A stretch of 64,000 nucleotides of DNA from Paraescarpia echinospica (GCA_020002185.1 CM034533.1:43528880-43592879); one strand, 5' to 3'. Positions 1 through 12,200 are shown, counted from the first letter of the stretch. The notes: a model not told the origin generated them from the letters alone. Made by a program: numbers and translations.

Positions 1-93
1 CACAAATAAATAGTTATTCATTATAGTTATTCATTATTTATAAATAACAAGTTGCAAAATTGTGCGATAAAGATTGTTCACAAGTTGAGAACG

Positions 94-242
94 AACCATG
101 CCACAGAGAAGGTCAAGGGCAGGCAGACGAATTGACTCATCCTTTTCATCGAGACACTGTAGAACCAGGTCCTTGTGGGCTTGGACTCTCTTTTGGTGGG
201 TCTTCAGGATCTTCGACATAGCCAACAAACCCAGGTACTTCA
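94..242 (-). CDS. AP3D1: AP-3 complex subunit delta exon (partial gene)
   Basis: About 50 codons on the minus strand read KYLGLLAMSKILKTH, then QAHKDLVLQCLD and DESIRL.ALDLL.GMV, which I recognise as the HEAT-repeat trunk of AP-3 delta, the large adaptor subunit that sorts cargo from endosomes and the TGN to lysosome-related organelles. A splice acceptor (ttgcag) lies immediately upstream, so the exon starts at 242 with a split Leu codon. Similarity stops after GMV, where only a weak donor (gttcgt) is present, and the frame then runs into a stop at 34. The rest of the gene would lie off the left edge (downstream exons) and, if intact, further right (upstream exons), but I see no other AP-3 exon in this window. 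A Pro and a Cys sit where the family has Arg and Tyr, so it may be divergent or a detached exon. Confidence 0.75.
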
Positions 243-1735
243 CTGCAACACATAGCGTGCATGTCCAAGTACTTTACACTATACTAGCAGAGTTGCCCAC
301 CATTGCACGGAAAAAGGCAGCCAAAAATATATTACAGTGTTAGGTAATCTGCTCAGTTCCCTATAATTATAATTTCTGTATAATTATCATCAGCAACAAT
401 AATAACAGCAATAGTAAATTAGTGATATACTAACCAGCCTTACAAACATGTTGCATTCACATACAGAACTGCAAAAATATGAAAACTTTTCAAAACTCTT
501 GTGTACCTTGAGCAATACATTTGTAGATGGCATTATTATCTATCCAAAGACATAAGAAATAAAAATGTTGGGTCCCCCTGGCAAAATTCGAAAAACAAAA
601 AATCTACAAACCATTCCAATGGGCCCATTAGCATGGCAACACAATATCTACCTCAAACATGTGAAACTGACGGAGATATGGTCAAGCTTACGGACATACA
701 AACAGAGATCGACACTGTGTTTATTTTTGTAAATAATTCCACACTCCTCATCAGTACATGTCCATACTCACAGTTCTCACCTGAATCTTCGATTAAGATT
801 TTTGAACGCAAAGCTAAAAAAACAGACATGACCAACATTATAACTTTGTACTACAGTAACATATGTACCAGGCTTGAACAGTTATACACAGACAACAACC
901 ATGGTAATATAGATCCTGCCACTAGTATGAATAAGACTGTCTTCTGTATAAAGGGTTAAGTTCAATGTGTCTGTCATTATTGGATTTGGGAACACTGCAT
1001 TTCAAAAAGTCACAATATATATTGCATTTAACAACCACGTGATCTGCATATTCGTTGTCGATTAAACAATTTATTATTATCACAACAAAACTTTGTTTAA
1101 CTGCAAGATTCCTTCATACACAAAATAAGTGAGAAATTTTATTGTTCTAAAGAACTTAACACTGACATGAAATATGACCAACTTTTGCATCTCAGACATC
1201 TTTCAACAATTTGAGTATGGGATTGAAATGGGTATTAACCCTTTAATCAAGTGAAGTGTAAATATGGTTTTAACAAGATGCGTTTCATTGTTAATAGTCA
1301 GCCATGTAGCAGCTGAGCTAGATATAGTTAGGTGTTTGTGTAATGTTAGATTTATCGGGTTATGTATATGTATTATGTCTACAAGCAGGTTGGGTGCATT
1401 GTAACAAGGCAGCTAATTGGGGTGAACTTTCGAAATGCTTTTATGAGCAAATTTTACCTTGACTGAAGTGACTTTTACCCAAAATATTCATTTCAAATGC
1501 ATGAATAGTCTAAGGTAATATTTAGATGAAACAGGACACCAAGATGGTAAACATACGTTATAGTAAGTTATTGGTTTGAAATGTCCACATTTGGCACAAA
1601 ATTACATTGAATGCGACCTTATCACGTGACCTCAACCTATAATAGATAAATTAACACAGGAAATGGATTAGCCATTTACGAAAACCCCTAAAAAAGTAGT
1701 CTCATTTATGGTTCTACTACTTTTGGTTCTCGAGC
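243..1735. other. AT-rich non-coding stretch
   Basis: No gene is supported here. An open frame of 152 codons at 501-959 (+) has Asn/Thr/Ser-rich composition, no recognisable domain and no splice context that helps. The stretch may be intron of the AP-3 delta gene if that gene runs through it. Confidence 0.5.
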
Positions 1736-1739
1736 TATA

Positions 1740-2122
1740 GAGACCAGGAGATTGAGAGAAAATCAGATAGAAGTGTTTAAAATATTGAATGATTATGAAA
1801 ATATTGAATGAAATATTTTTTTTCAGTTAAGAAAGATAGAAGGACCAGAGGACATGAAGTTACATTAGTAAAGGAGCAGTGTAAATTTGGGATAAGAAAG
1901 TTCTCATTCTCATAAACGACTGTAAATGAATGGAACAGATTATCTCTTGATTGTGTTGGTGCTAGTAGCGTGAATATGTTTAAAAATAAAATTGACACAT
2001 ACCTTAAAAGGGCGGGATACACGTAGATAAAAAGTATTGGACTCTCGATAAGCCAAAAGGCTTCCATGTCCACCTGCCATCTAGAGTTAAATGTCTGGAT
2101 GGCAATCTTGTTAAATCTTGAT
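1740..2122 (+). mobile_element. CR1-like retrotransposon, 3' tail (5'-truncated)
   Basis: This piece matches the last ~380 bp of the CR1-like copy at 57.0-59.9 kb almost base for base. It includes the C-terminal reading frame around FFSVKKDRRTRGHEVTLVK (broken here by stops and frame changes), then the conserved 3' UTR with ggactctcgataagccaaa and ggcaatcttgttaaatcttg. It is a 5'-truncated insertion, the usual outcome of incomplete target-primed reverse transcription. The same 3' terminus is found at 42.28 kb and 59.86 kb. Confidence 0.85.
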
Positions 2123-2760
2123 GGTATTGAAAAGGGAGGGAGATTACCTCCTGATTATTAAGTTGTTTGAAAACCGACTCATGTACTAGATATACATATT
2201 ACCAGAAAGGAGTTGTTCCAACCAACTGTGGGACATCTTGCAATGTTTCATAAAAATCTAAAAATAATATAAACTATGAAACATTATTTTTTTACAAACA
2301 TAAATACTTCAAATTGATCAATGCAGAGATAAATACATCAAAACAAATAAACATGTAATGTGAAAACAGATCTATAGACGTTTAAATTTTTTTTTTAAAT
2401 AACAAGAATAAATCATGCCATGGTTGCTATGATGTAAAAGAAATATTTTTCTGCCAGTTTTTATCTGCCAGAGTAAGACTTGAAGTTCTTCTGCAACTAA
2501 AACTTTCCATCCAATACAACCACCAACAGGGATCAGATGAACTAGGACTGGAATGCTGACACATGGAACGGCTTGTTGGAGAGCACCACCCCAGACTCTG
2601 TGCTGAGGAGGAGTCTTCCATCCATGTGAGTCTTTATCAGCTGTTTACTGGTAAAGGAAAATAGCTCCGTTTTGTTTTCCACATTTTTCAAGTACGATTG
2701 CCAGTCCCTTTTGGTGATGGGAGTGCAGCCGTCGCCATCTGGTTCGACTCGAGTACGAGC
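2123..2760. other. Intergenic, no gene seen
   Basis: AT-rich sequence with no supported coding region. The short minus-strand frame at 2427-2621 is Ser-rich and has no similarity I recognise. Confidence 0.5.
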
Positions 2761-4215
2761 ACCTGTCCCACACCGCTACTATGTCAGAGATTTCAGGCTA
2801 TGTTCAAGTGAGCTTTCAGGAAAGGCCTCGCTAAATTGGCGCGGCAAGTTGGCGCGTTGATCGATGCACGCAAGGATGTCCGACTTGGTTCCAGCTCTGA
2901 GCGAACTTCGGTCTGACAGAGAAGAGGGCTCTCGATGGTTCTCGAATTTGAAGAATTCGGCCATATCCGCGTCCGGACGTGACTGGAGAGAAAGTTGAGT
3001 GACAAGCACGGTATTTTGTTTCAGTATCCTTAATTTGCTTCCCTTCTTTCGGGGGTCTGGACGGTTAGCGAAAGTAAACACGTTGTTTCTCTTTATTGTC
3101 TGACAGAGGAACCGTCACCTTGTCTAGCCGTGTCTTAACGTATTCCTCGTGAAAGAACTGACCAACCTCATGGATTTTGGACAGGGACACGGTTACTCCA
3201 TGGTTTATTACATCACGTGTATCAAGAGCGACGAGCCCATTCCGGTCACCACGTTCGTGAAAGATTGCACGTCATTCAGAAACCTAGACTTCAGGCTACA
3301 GCCCTCTTCGTGGTGACCAGTTGTTGCTCCCGTAAGTCAGTAAGTGTGAACACTCTCGAACTCTTCAATCATTCCGACGCAATCTGGACCAGCCAACATA
3401 TGCAATGTTATGGCGTATGTGTTGTCATATAGGTCAGAGGCTCCACCATTGCTATAAAGTACTTTGTTCATCTGTTCGTGGGATTGATCTTTTGCAATGA
3501 GACTGAACTTGAGCTCGGATTTTTGGACCGTGAAGTTTCACTTGAGGTACTCCGCATACACCGTTGGATGCATCACTGCGAGTTCGACCACGTCTCTGAC
3601 GTGAATCGGCAACCAGCGGGCGTAGTTGGAGTGATCAAAAACAAAGAACCACGCACAAAGCTCATCGCACACCTGGACGTAGAGAAGAAAGTCATCCTCG
3701 CGCAACGAGCGAGCGCACATAGCGGCACACCAATAGCTCAAGCTTGATCACTAGCGACCAATACCTGAACATGGGAACATCAGCGGATTGCCTTTTGCTC
3801 CACATCTCGAACGACTCAGGAGGCCCCTGCACTTTGGACGTGTACTGAGAGTACGCATTTCGATTCAACAGAGAGAGAGAGAGACGAGTTAAACTTGATG
3901 AGCATAGCGCGTGCGCTTGGTGTGATGGTCATTGAGAGCAGACTGAATGCGACCACAGGAGAGGACCATCGCCTGATTGAGAGCAGTGTCCCAGCCAGAC
4001 CCCTGTAGTATATTGCCCATCATCAGCTGGCTCTTATCCTCAATATGTAAGGCTCCCAGCTGTATGATGAACTTATCCTCGCCCAGTATCTCGGGAAATT
4101 GCCGCTACAATTGTTTGCATATGGCGTAGAGAGTCTGATCGGCGCCAAGGACAGGGGTCTGACCGGAGTTGATGAACTCGACTAGAGATCGATATTGCTA
4201 TTAGCACCCTGAAAA
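2760..4215 (-). pseudogene. Transposon-associated uncharacterised protein, antisense copy (broken)
   Basis: Read on the minus strand, several frames give consecutive pieces of the family also found at 5.3-7.6 kb: a LGADQ block and LGEDKF..QLGALHIE near 4.15-4.03 kb, SFEMWSKRQ..VPMFRYWS near 3.85-3.75 kb, RSLREDDFLLYVQVCDELCAWFFVFDHSNYARWLPIHVRDVVEL at 3.71-3.55 kb, a MLAGPDCVGM block near 3.4 kb, HHVTRRNQ-like remnants, and ADMAEFFKFENHREPSSLSDRSSLRAGTKSDIL near 2.97-2.86 kb. The order follows the family, but stops and frame changes separate nearly every block, so this is a pseudogene. The family is common and uncharacterised in fish, cnidarian and mollusc genomes and behaves as a repeated, probably mobile, gene. 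Confidence 0.7.
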
Positions 4216-4825
4216 ACAACATTGAAGAAACTCAACATTGTTTCTTCTACGGGCAAACTGAGACAATGGGACGAGAAGAAACGATTGAATGGCTCTTATT
4301 TCTTGAAGAGTCGCTTTCTTAGCTCGATCTGCAAGAAATTATCGGTTTGTGCTAGGACGGTGCCCACCCTATTCCTTTGTCTTTACAAAACGTTATTTTC
4401 TTTGTAGACAATTTCAGGGGAGTGCTTTTTGGCTGTTTTGTCTCTTACTTCAATCATTTTCAGCTGCCACATTAATCCACCTCAACATTATCTCCATCAG
4501 CCATTTTGGTATCACGTGACCTTGTGTAGCAAGGTAATTGGCTAGATTAGGACTTAAGTACATTTTCATTTGGTACCCGGGACGTACGAACATTTTACTC
4601 GTTATAATGACATAGATGAGAACAATCACAATAACAGAACTTAGAGATATCTGCCATGATTAATGAGTATATAAATGGACGCAGAATAAGCATACTGCAA
4701 GCTCGTATGCCTAAGTCTTAAGCCGACTTGGGTACATTTTCCACTAGGTGCATCAATTGTCAAAACATGTATTATATTTATTATTGCAACACATTGACAT
4801 TGATATCGTGATAGTCATCCAATGA
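4216..4825. other. Spacer between the two opposed copies
   Basis: No coding region supported. The sequence is AT-rich and holds no recognised transposon end. Confidence 0.4.
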
Positions 4826-4829
4826 TTGA

Positions 4830-5325
4830 TAAATGTGCGTCCAAGACAACCATGGCGGACTGACAACTTGCAGCTGATGAGACGGCAAGTGCGACGAGCA
4901 GAGCGCAAGTGGCGTCACACGCGGCTAGCTGTCCATCGTGAAAGGTACACCGACTTGCGTGACGCATTTAAGCACAGCATCGCCATAACCAATTCTGCTT
5001 ATTACAGTTTGATGGGACGTACTCGTACGCCTGTGCTCCCCGAACGTGATGACGACCCGGATGCGCTAGCTGAGCGACTGGTCTGTTATTTCACAGATAA
5101 GATCACTGATATCAGTACACAGCTTGTGACTGAACGCTCGCAATGCCAACTGCCCGCATTTCTACACGATATCGAATGCCGTATTGAAGAACCATTGTAC
5201 GACTTTCAACTTGCTACCGTCACCGACATCTGCGGTCTGGTTGAGAAGACATCCAGCAAATCTTCTTCCAGCATTGACGTCATTTCATTTTTCGTCAATC
5301 AGTTGGATCCAAAGTCATGCTGGGT
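4830..5325 (+). pseudogene. L2/Jockey-like retrotransposon fragment (EN-RT linker)
   Basis: The frame reads RQPWRTDNLQLMRRQVRRAERKWRHTRL, the basic linker that follows the endonuclease domain in L2-like elements (PW.t.eL...kr..R..ER.WR). It continues into the pre-RT segment with ITDISTQL and SSKSSSSIDVISFFVNQLD, the region just before RT motif 0. No endonuclease or RT core is present. The frame runs without a stop into the next, unrelated family, so the 250-codon open frame at 4826-5578 is a chimera. The linker resembles, but does not match, the L2-like copy at 62.1-61.8 kb (LDELKRQVRLRERTWRRSR). Confidence 0.7.
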
Positions 5326-6554
5326 TGATATTGACAACATCGACCAGAACAAGAGGTCCAACCTATCAAAAGAGGAGTTTCACCGAGCGCTGATCACCGT
5401 TACCAACCACGTGTCACAAGAAAATCAGGGTGAAGCACGAGAACCGATCAGTATCGATGATATCGACCTCTCATCCAAGCCAGAACTTCCTATTCAGTCG
5501 TTCATCCTGCATAAATTGATGCAAAAGGAGATGTCCTGCTTTCGTGCACTGAGCATCCTGTGCGGCCTCGTCACGTGAAGCCAAGGGCCAATATTGGCAT
5601 CTTACCTCTATTTCCAGACAAAGCAGCTTCCGTCGCGATGATCAAGCACTCCCTTCTTATCGGAAAGGCGGTGACTGGGCATCTCAATCCCGGCCAAACA
5701 CCTGTGCAAGGCATGGATCAGCCTATCTACATCAGAAAACAGAATCAGTGGAAGTGGAGCGACGACCTGGGTGAGGACAAGTACGTACTGATGTTGGGAG
5801 CTCTTCATATTGAGTTTGTGATTGAGGCAGTTGAAGGAAAAATGACGGATGGGTCTGGATTTTCGTATGTCATCAGTGAGGCCGGGTCTCTGGTCGTCCA
5901 GAAGCTGTCTCCTCGCCAGCTCCCGACCATCATCTCAAGCGGACGAGGTATGTTCACCAGGTGTTCTTGCTCGCTGGCAGCATCTTGAAGCTTGAAGATT
6001 TCGAGGCCCATCAAGCATCAGACGGTCCGTGTCAGAAGGAGAGTTGGGATGTTGCAATGAGGAGTTCATCTCAGCAGTTCGCTTTCTGGTCCCTGGTGCT
6101 GGATCTGAAGATGCTGCAATGTCGCTTCATACGTTCTCTCAGAGAGAGTGATTTTGACCTATATTTGCTGGTTATCGATGAACTCTGTGGGTGGCTGTTC
6201 ATCTTTGACCAGACCCATTACTCACGGTGGTTGCCAGTTCACGTGAAGGACATGGTTGAGCTGGAACAGAAGCACCCTAATGTCCTAGAAGAGTTCCGCA
6301 AAAGCAAGTTTGTCATGCAAAAGTGTGAGAAGAAGTTTTCGCTCATCCCCAAGGATCATAGCCACGAACAAACAACCAAGCTCTGTAAAAGCGCTTCAGG
6401 AGTTGCCAACCTCTTTGATATGCCAGATACAATGGAAGAGCATGTGACGGCACTAAATGAGAAGCTGCAAGCACTCGCTGCCTTCGAGGACGCTGCTGAT
6501 ATCGGTGCAACTGAGCAACATCTCGGTCATCACGAAGAGGGTCACAGCTTGTAA
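5326..6554 (+). pseudogene. Transposon-associated uncharacterised protein, N-terminal and middle part
   Basis: Three overlapping frames carry the family in order: SIDDIDLSSKPELPIQSFI at 5.45-5.51 kb, IGILPLFPDKAASVAMIKH with LNPGQTPVQGMDQP and QWKWSDDLGEDKYVLMLGALHIE at 5.59-5.82 kb, then WSLVLDLKMLQCRFIRSLRESDFDLYLLVIDELCGWLFIFDQTHYSRWLPVHVKDMVEL at 6.09-6.27 kb and an EHVTALNEK tail to 6.55 kb. The frame changes near 5.56 and 5.97 kb lack clear introns, so I read them as frameshifts. Function is unknown. This copy is on the opposite strand to the one at 2.8-4.2 kb and is better preserved. Confidence 0.7.
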
Positions 6555-6567
6555 ATGACATTCGCCA

Positions 6568-7641
6568 ATGGTGTCCTCCCAGTTCTCAATGTTCTATGAC
6601 CGAAAAACCCTTTCTTACCACAACATGGTCCAGGCTCAAGCTGAACAAGGTAACCCTAGCGTGACAACCATCGTCGAAGGCTCTACATCTGTCCCTCGTG
6701 ACTGGAACAAGTTCCTGGCAAATTCAGAAAACAAGGTCCAGCTGTTTAGGTTCCTTGCAAAAGCTGTTATCGAGGCATCGTCTCAGCTCACCAATGTTAT
6801 GGTTTGCTCGATGTATGACGATCTCGTCCTGGTGAATACCTCTCACAACCAATCGGCAGCTGACTTGGACACGATCATGCCATACGATCACCAGGAGGCC
6901 GATAGCAGGATATTTCTGCATTTCTCTCACGCCGCACAACAAGGTCAGTCAAAGGCTTTCATCCGCACAGTCGACAGCGATATTGTCATCATTGCTGTTG
7001 GCCACTTTGGCAGCCTTGGTTTGATGGAATTGTGGATAGGCTTTGGAACTGGAAAAGCCTTTCAACACATCCCTGTTCATGCAATCATCCAAAGTCTTGG
7101 TCATGAGAAGTCGCTCACGCTTCCACTATTCCATTCCATCACCGGGTGTAATACGACGTCATCTTTCTTTGGCATCGACAAGAAAACTTCATGGGCAGCA
7201 TGGCAGGCATACCCATACCTTGCAGAAACACTACTTGCTCTTTTCAACGACTCTAGACTCCTGACACTGGACTCCATCCATATGGCACGCCTTGAACGCT
7301 GGACTAATATCATGTGCAGCAAGAGCAGTGGGTGCTCATGGGTGAATGATGCCAGACGTCAACTTTTCACGCATGCTACTCGGACGCTCGACCACATCCC
7401 CCCCACGCAGGAAGCCCTGCTCCAGCATGCAAGACGAGCTCTGCACCAGGCGGGTTATATCTGGAGACAAGCAAGGCAAAGACACCAAGACGTTCCAGAT
7501 GCTTCAGCGTGGGGTGCCCTCCTTCATCATTGTGGGTGCGGAAAAACCTGCAGAGGAAACTGCAAATGTGCCAGGGCAGGTATCAAATGCACTATTCTTT
7601 GTCACTGTGAAGGTGGATGCATCATCAACGATGGACTGTAA
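6568..7641 (+). CDS. Transposon-associated uncharacterised protein, C-terminal part with CXC-like Cys tail
   Basis: The 357-codon frame starts at an ATG 13 bp after the previous stop and holds the conserved C-terminal half of the family: EADSRIFLH at residues 110-118, TVDSDIVIIAV at 134-144, LWIGFGTGKAF, LFHSITGCNTTSSFFGIDKKT and AWQAYP. The paired EAD and DSD motifs look like the acidic motifs of PIN/FEN-type nucleases; this is my inference, not an established assignment. It ends in about 30 residues dense in Cys with CxCxxxC and CKCARAGIKC patterns, like a CXC (Tesmin-type) zinc cluster. The open frame is uninterrupted, but the upstream half is frameshifted, so an active product is unlikely unless hidden introns exist. 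Confidence 0.65.
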   Translation: MVSSQFSMFYDRKTLSYHNMVQAQAEQGNPSVTTIVEGSTSVPRDWNKFLANSENKVQLFRFLAKAVIEASSQLTNVMVCSMYDDLVLVNTSHNQSAADLDTIMPYDHQEADSRIFLHFSHAAQQGQSKAFIRTVDSDIVIIAVGHFGSLGLMELWIGFGTGKAFQHIPVHAIIQSLGHEKSLTLPLFHSITGCNTTSSFFGIDKKTSWAAWQAYPYLAETLLALFNDSRLLTLDSIHMARLERWTNIMCSKSSGCSWVNDARRQLFTHATRTLDHIPPTQEALLQHARRALHQAGYIWRQARQRHQDVPDASAWGALLHHCGCGKTCRGNCKCARAGIKCTILCHCEGGCIINDGL

Positions 7642-7992
7642 ATAATAAGAGATTTCAGCGAGAAGGATTTTCCAAATGTTTCAGATGAGCAACATTCTAA
7701 TAATTTTACACCCATCCCATCGCCAATATTCATAATAACGTTTAGATTCATATTAGGTTGCCTATATTATTAGCAGCATCCGTCGGATAGGTACTCTCCT
7801 GGGTTGAAGCATAGGTTTGGCACTGAGGGTCATTAGGATGAACCCAGTTTGGGCCATTTAAGTAAAATATTACGCATTCTTTTTTTAGAATATGGCAGAC
7901 TATTCTCTTACACAGCGAACTTCTATTTCCGGACATGCGCATTGAAGGGCTTGAACTGCATTATTTTACAACTGCAGGATTTTATGCTACAG
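7642..7992. other. Spacer, no gene seen
   Basis: AT-rich sequence between the previous reading frame and the first inverted-repeat arm. Nothing recognised. Confidence 0.4.
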
Positions 7993-8102
7993 CGCATTCT
8001 AAACGGTGGGTTAACGAAACTTATTTATAAATGATGTGCGGGTAATGATTTCTAGTTATAAACGACAAAGGCCACTTACAGTTTTCGTATTTATTCCCAC
8101 AA
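7993..8102 (+). repeat. Outer element E, left inverted end (W)
   Basis: About 105 bp, including gtgcgggtaatgatttctag and ttataaacgacaaaggcc, followed by gtatttattcccaca, recur inverted at 34,600-34,747 with scattered mismatches and indels. Both copies lead inward into a tetranucleotide TACA/TGTA array. I infer they are the two ends of one insertion about 26.7 kb long that now contains other elements. No target duplication is visible. Confidence 0.65.
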
Positions 8103-9010
8103 TGTTTGTAATCCATGTATGTTTGTAGGTAACAATGTACGTATGTAAGTAAGTATGAATGAAACCATATACGTAAGTATATAATTATCTACGTGTATGA
8201 TTTCACTACTACATACTTACCTACGTACATAGTTACGTACACATGTATGTAGTTTCCAAACACATACATACATACATACATAATGCTATAGCCACACGGT
8301 AAAGGCTTAATGAGTAGCGGCCTGTAGCGGTCGCGCGAGCGCCTATATCTCTTAGCGCCACTCCCACTTACAAAGCGAGGGCGCCACCATGCAAAAGCGG
8401 GTGTAGGTCTACATATATAGACCGTACGTACGATTACCGTTCCATTCATACTTACTTACATACGTACATAGTTACCTATATTTGTATAGTGTTACCTACA
8501 AACATAGATACATAAATATACATGTATATATATACTTGCATTCATATATACACCTGTACTTACTTACATACATACATATTAGTAACGGACATTCATACAT
8601 AGTTTCATACATACGTACATACATACGTAGTTTATGTGCTTATATTGGTCAAAATAAATACTGTCTATTTCACTGTACATAGTTACATATATATGGTTTC
8701 ATTTATACGTACTTACATACGTACAAAGCTACATACATATAAAGACATACACGTACACACATACATACAAACATACGAAATATGTTGCGTTTAAACGTAC
8801 ATACATACGTTCGTAATTATACACTTACGCATATGGTTTCATTCATAGTTACATACATGCGTACATACTTACATGCATATGTACATTGTTACCTACAAAC
8901 ACACATACATACAAACATACTTGCATTCATATATACTTACATACTATTACATACATAATAGTACCGTACATAGTTTCGTACATACGTACATATTAACATA
9001 CTTATATGGT
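8103..9010 (+). repeat. Degenerate TACA/TGTA tetranucleotide array
   Basis: Long irregular microsatellite of acat/atac units with interspersed copies of atggtttcattcata. A GC-rich, non-repetitive island (gcggcctgtagcggtcgcgc, 8,300-8,410) interrupts it. Open frames here (rich in Tyr, Ile, His and Thr) are products of the repeat, not genes. It mirrors the array at 34,260-34,570. Confidence 0.85.
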
Positions 9011-9205
9011 TTCATTTACACATGTGTGCGTGTGTGTGTATGCTTGTGTTTGTGTGGTATGTCTGAATGTGGACGGGTGGATGGTGTGTGTGTGTGCGCG
9101 CGCGTGTGTAAGTGGGTGTGTGAGTGTCGGTCTGTCCGTACGTGCAAGTGTTTGTGTGCGTGTGCTTGGGTGTAAGCGTGAGTGTGTGTTTGTGCGTTTT
9201 CTGCT
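9005..9205 (+). repeat. (GT)n-rich microsatellite
   Basis: A run of gtgtgt with substitutions, open in several frames on both strands because of composition only. Confidence 0.85.
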
Positions 9206-12200
9206 CAACCCTGCCCATTTGTGATCTCTCTTGACATTACCTTTCCACCTCTGTCTTTCACCTCCCTCTATCCCTTATAACACCCTGTTCTATTTCCATA
9301 CTCTCAGAGTTGAAGTAGCACGCATAAATCATTGTTTCTTTTAACATGGACTCGTTGATGTTATACAAAAATAGATGTAATATATATTTACGCCAGTGAT
9401 GCAAAACTAGGTATTATTATTATATTAACATATCGCGTGCATCCGCCTCTATACCACACACGATTTGCTTCAAACTGGTGAAAGTATATTTATTAATTTC
9501 CACGCAAACAACATTTTTTTTTAAAGAAATAGGTATGGGAAAATGGTAAGATGTCGAACAGTGTTGACCCGCTTGAACAAAAAGTTGAATGCGAAGGATG
9601 GGGCTGCACTGAACGAATTGTGATAACAACAGCTCAACGAAGACACATTTGTAAGGAAACGCGTCATGTTGGGTATTTGTAACGTGTCCTGAAAGATAGT
9701 ATGACCTTCGAGCCAACTCGTTCATGTTGTTTTATGACACTTTTTATTCTTGAAACTCGCCATCCAGATATTTACGGAAACTCTAACTTTCGTCTGTTGC
9801 TTCTCTGTCATTGTTCCTAGGCTTTATAGGTAGGCTAATTTGAATCTTGAACTAAGGACTTTTCCTTTGTGCACCTATGCTAGCTTACAACCGTCCATGA
9901 AGCAACGAACCAAGGGCATTCATTATTATCATTATGATATATTATGTTGAACTGGAAAGCCCAGACAGCTAGCGTCATCTAGTTTTAATATATGTTTTCT
10001 CTCTCAGAGTTAAAACGAATGCTTGAAATCGAGCTTTCTCGGTTGCCGCGCTAACTCTGTGGAATTTCTTCCCGGCAGCGTTAAATTAGCAGGAAATATA
10101 GTTCCATTTCGCCGACATTAAAAAAACCTATTGCTTAATATTGCTTATTCTCCTTAACGTCTTAGCACTTCCATCCATCCATCTGTTGACGACTTTCACA
10201 TTACAAACGATTAGGAGATTACTTAATCCTTTGGTTTAGCTGCGCCAGTTAGCTTTATTTTCGAGGGTGCTGGCGCGAAAGAAGTAATTTTATTATTATT
10301 ATATTAAACTAGTTCACAGTGTACAATGGCGCCATCTGGAAAGTTGCTCACCATTTAACTCGCCCGGTTCCTTTCTTTCTACAACGGGAAGAAGCATATG
10401 TTGAGTATCAGAACTCAAAGTATTTAAATAAACTCATGCTGCGTAGGCAACATTTTTCACGTGGCGCGATCTATTTAGACAAGTTCTGAAAGGGCATTTT
10501 CAATAGTCAAAAGGTGTCACAGACCGACGGATTCCTGTCGCTAGATGGCGCGAAACTGGATGAAGTCCCTAATGTCGATATCATGTCAACATATATGAAA
10601 TGACAGTTGTTTCAGCGAACAAATCAACAAAGAACATAGTCAGGAATACAAACACTATAATCCATAAAACAGGATTGATAAGCTACAGCAAAAAAAGGAA
10701 CGAAGCCGAAGTCCACACCAGAGCTTCACGTTAACAGCCGACAATCGACTCGGCCCGAATGGTAGAGTGTAATTACCTTGCTACGCTTTAACGTTATCTG
10801 CCAATCGATAGGCTAAATATATCGACCAAAATTCTCATAAATATTACGAAACATAAATGTATCTCTGAATAACATTCACATAGCAATTATGTGATGCCGA
10901 ATGACCCGTATGTATATTCACTTTCGCTCATTCATAATGTATTCACGAATCGGACCATTTTGAAATTTGATTGTCTCTTCGGCAATGAGACGGATATCTC
11001 GCTCCGCGTGAGTGATCTGAGTAGCGTCACTTAACGGGTATAGTCTCCACGTGGTACTTGGGTGTTCTCTTACATAATGTGCTTGGGTGCACGAAGAATG
11101 ACCGAGAGTGAAGGTAGGCATAACTCATGGGTTACCATGATAATGTTGTGTCAACCCTTTTGGGTTCAACCGAGGCAGACTGTTCCTCTACAATGAATAG
11201 GGCACGCAAGTCTCGTCTGCCTCCATACTGATTTTATGCTATTTTGTCCTTTTCATTCATAATCCGGTACGCAACGACGCGAACGAGCTATATATTGTTT
11301 CGCATATGGGTGTAACTGCCACAGCAAAAACCTCCGTTATAAGTTTTATAGGTTTCCATCCAACGAAAGCTCACCTAGAAGGTGGGAACTATTATGCATG
11401 CAAGTTATGATTTTCAAATTGTTTACATATCGCAGTGATTTTGACTTTGAATAATGGTTATACCCGAACGACGAAACAGTGTCATTGCCAGTCGTGGCAC
11501 GTGAAATGTTTGTCATTATAAAGTCTACATTGACCAAAGGCACAGTTGTATGTGAACAATCGTAAACATTTAACTATGTAGTTGTCCAATGTACGTGATT
11601 TATGGATGCCATGCATCTTTACAAATGGGGTTTAAGGGAACATATTCTAGAGCAGTAATAACAGTATTATTTGTCTCACTCAGACAGAAAAATGTACAAT
11701 AAATACACAAACGTTGCATTAAGTGTAGCTGTGCAAGTCAAAAAAAGTTTAAATAATCAAAATATAAATAATTAATAATTGGACTTCTGTAATAAAGAAG
11801 TTTGGCATAATTAACAATGACGATTACAATTTACATCATGCGATCTTCCCTGTTTACTGACGAGTGCTGCGTGACAACCGATCGAGTGAGCGAAGGCCGG
11901 CCGTAAGCGGATACAATTTCACAGGCGACACACCATTAACTTGTAACTTTGGTTTTTCATCGAAGCTTGCACTCGTTGTTGTATGAGAAACTCGGCACCC
12001 GGCTGCAGTCTACTGAACCTGTTGATTTTCCTTGAAATTTAACATTGCGTGTGGTGTAGTTTACCCAAAATTGTAATGAAAACGTCATGCCTGTAATCGA
12101 ATGAGCGATAATTCCGGACAACGAAATGGTTCCCGGAAGTGTATGATCTCGTTAACTATCGCATCAAAACGGACCGGAAACGAGAATCACTTGCGTCCCC

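Noticed and set aside
501..959. 152-codon frame
   Set aside because: No domain, composition of AT-rich non-coding DNA, no supporting splice or promoter signal.
8189..9224. Several 60-100 codon frames rich in Tyr/His/Thr or Cys/Val
   Set aside because: They lie wholly in TACA/TGTA and GT microsatellites.
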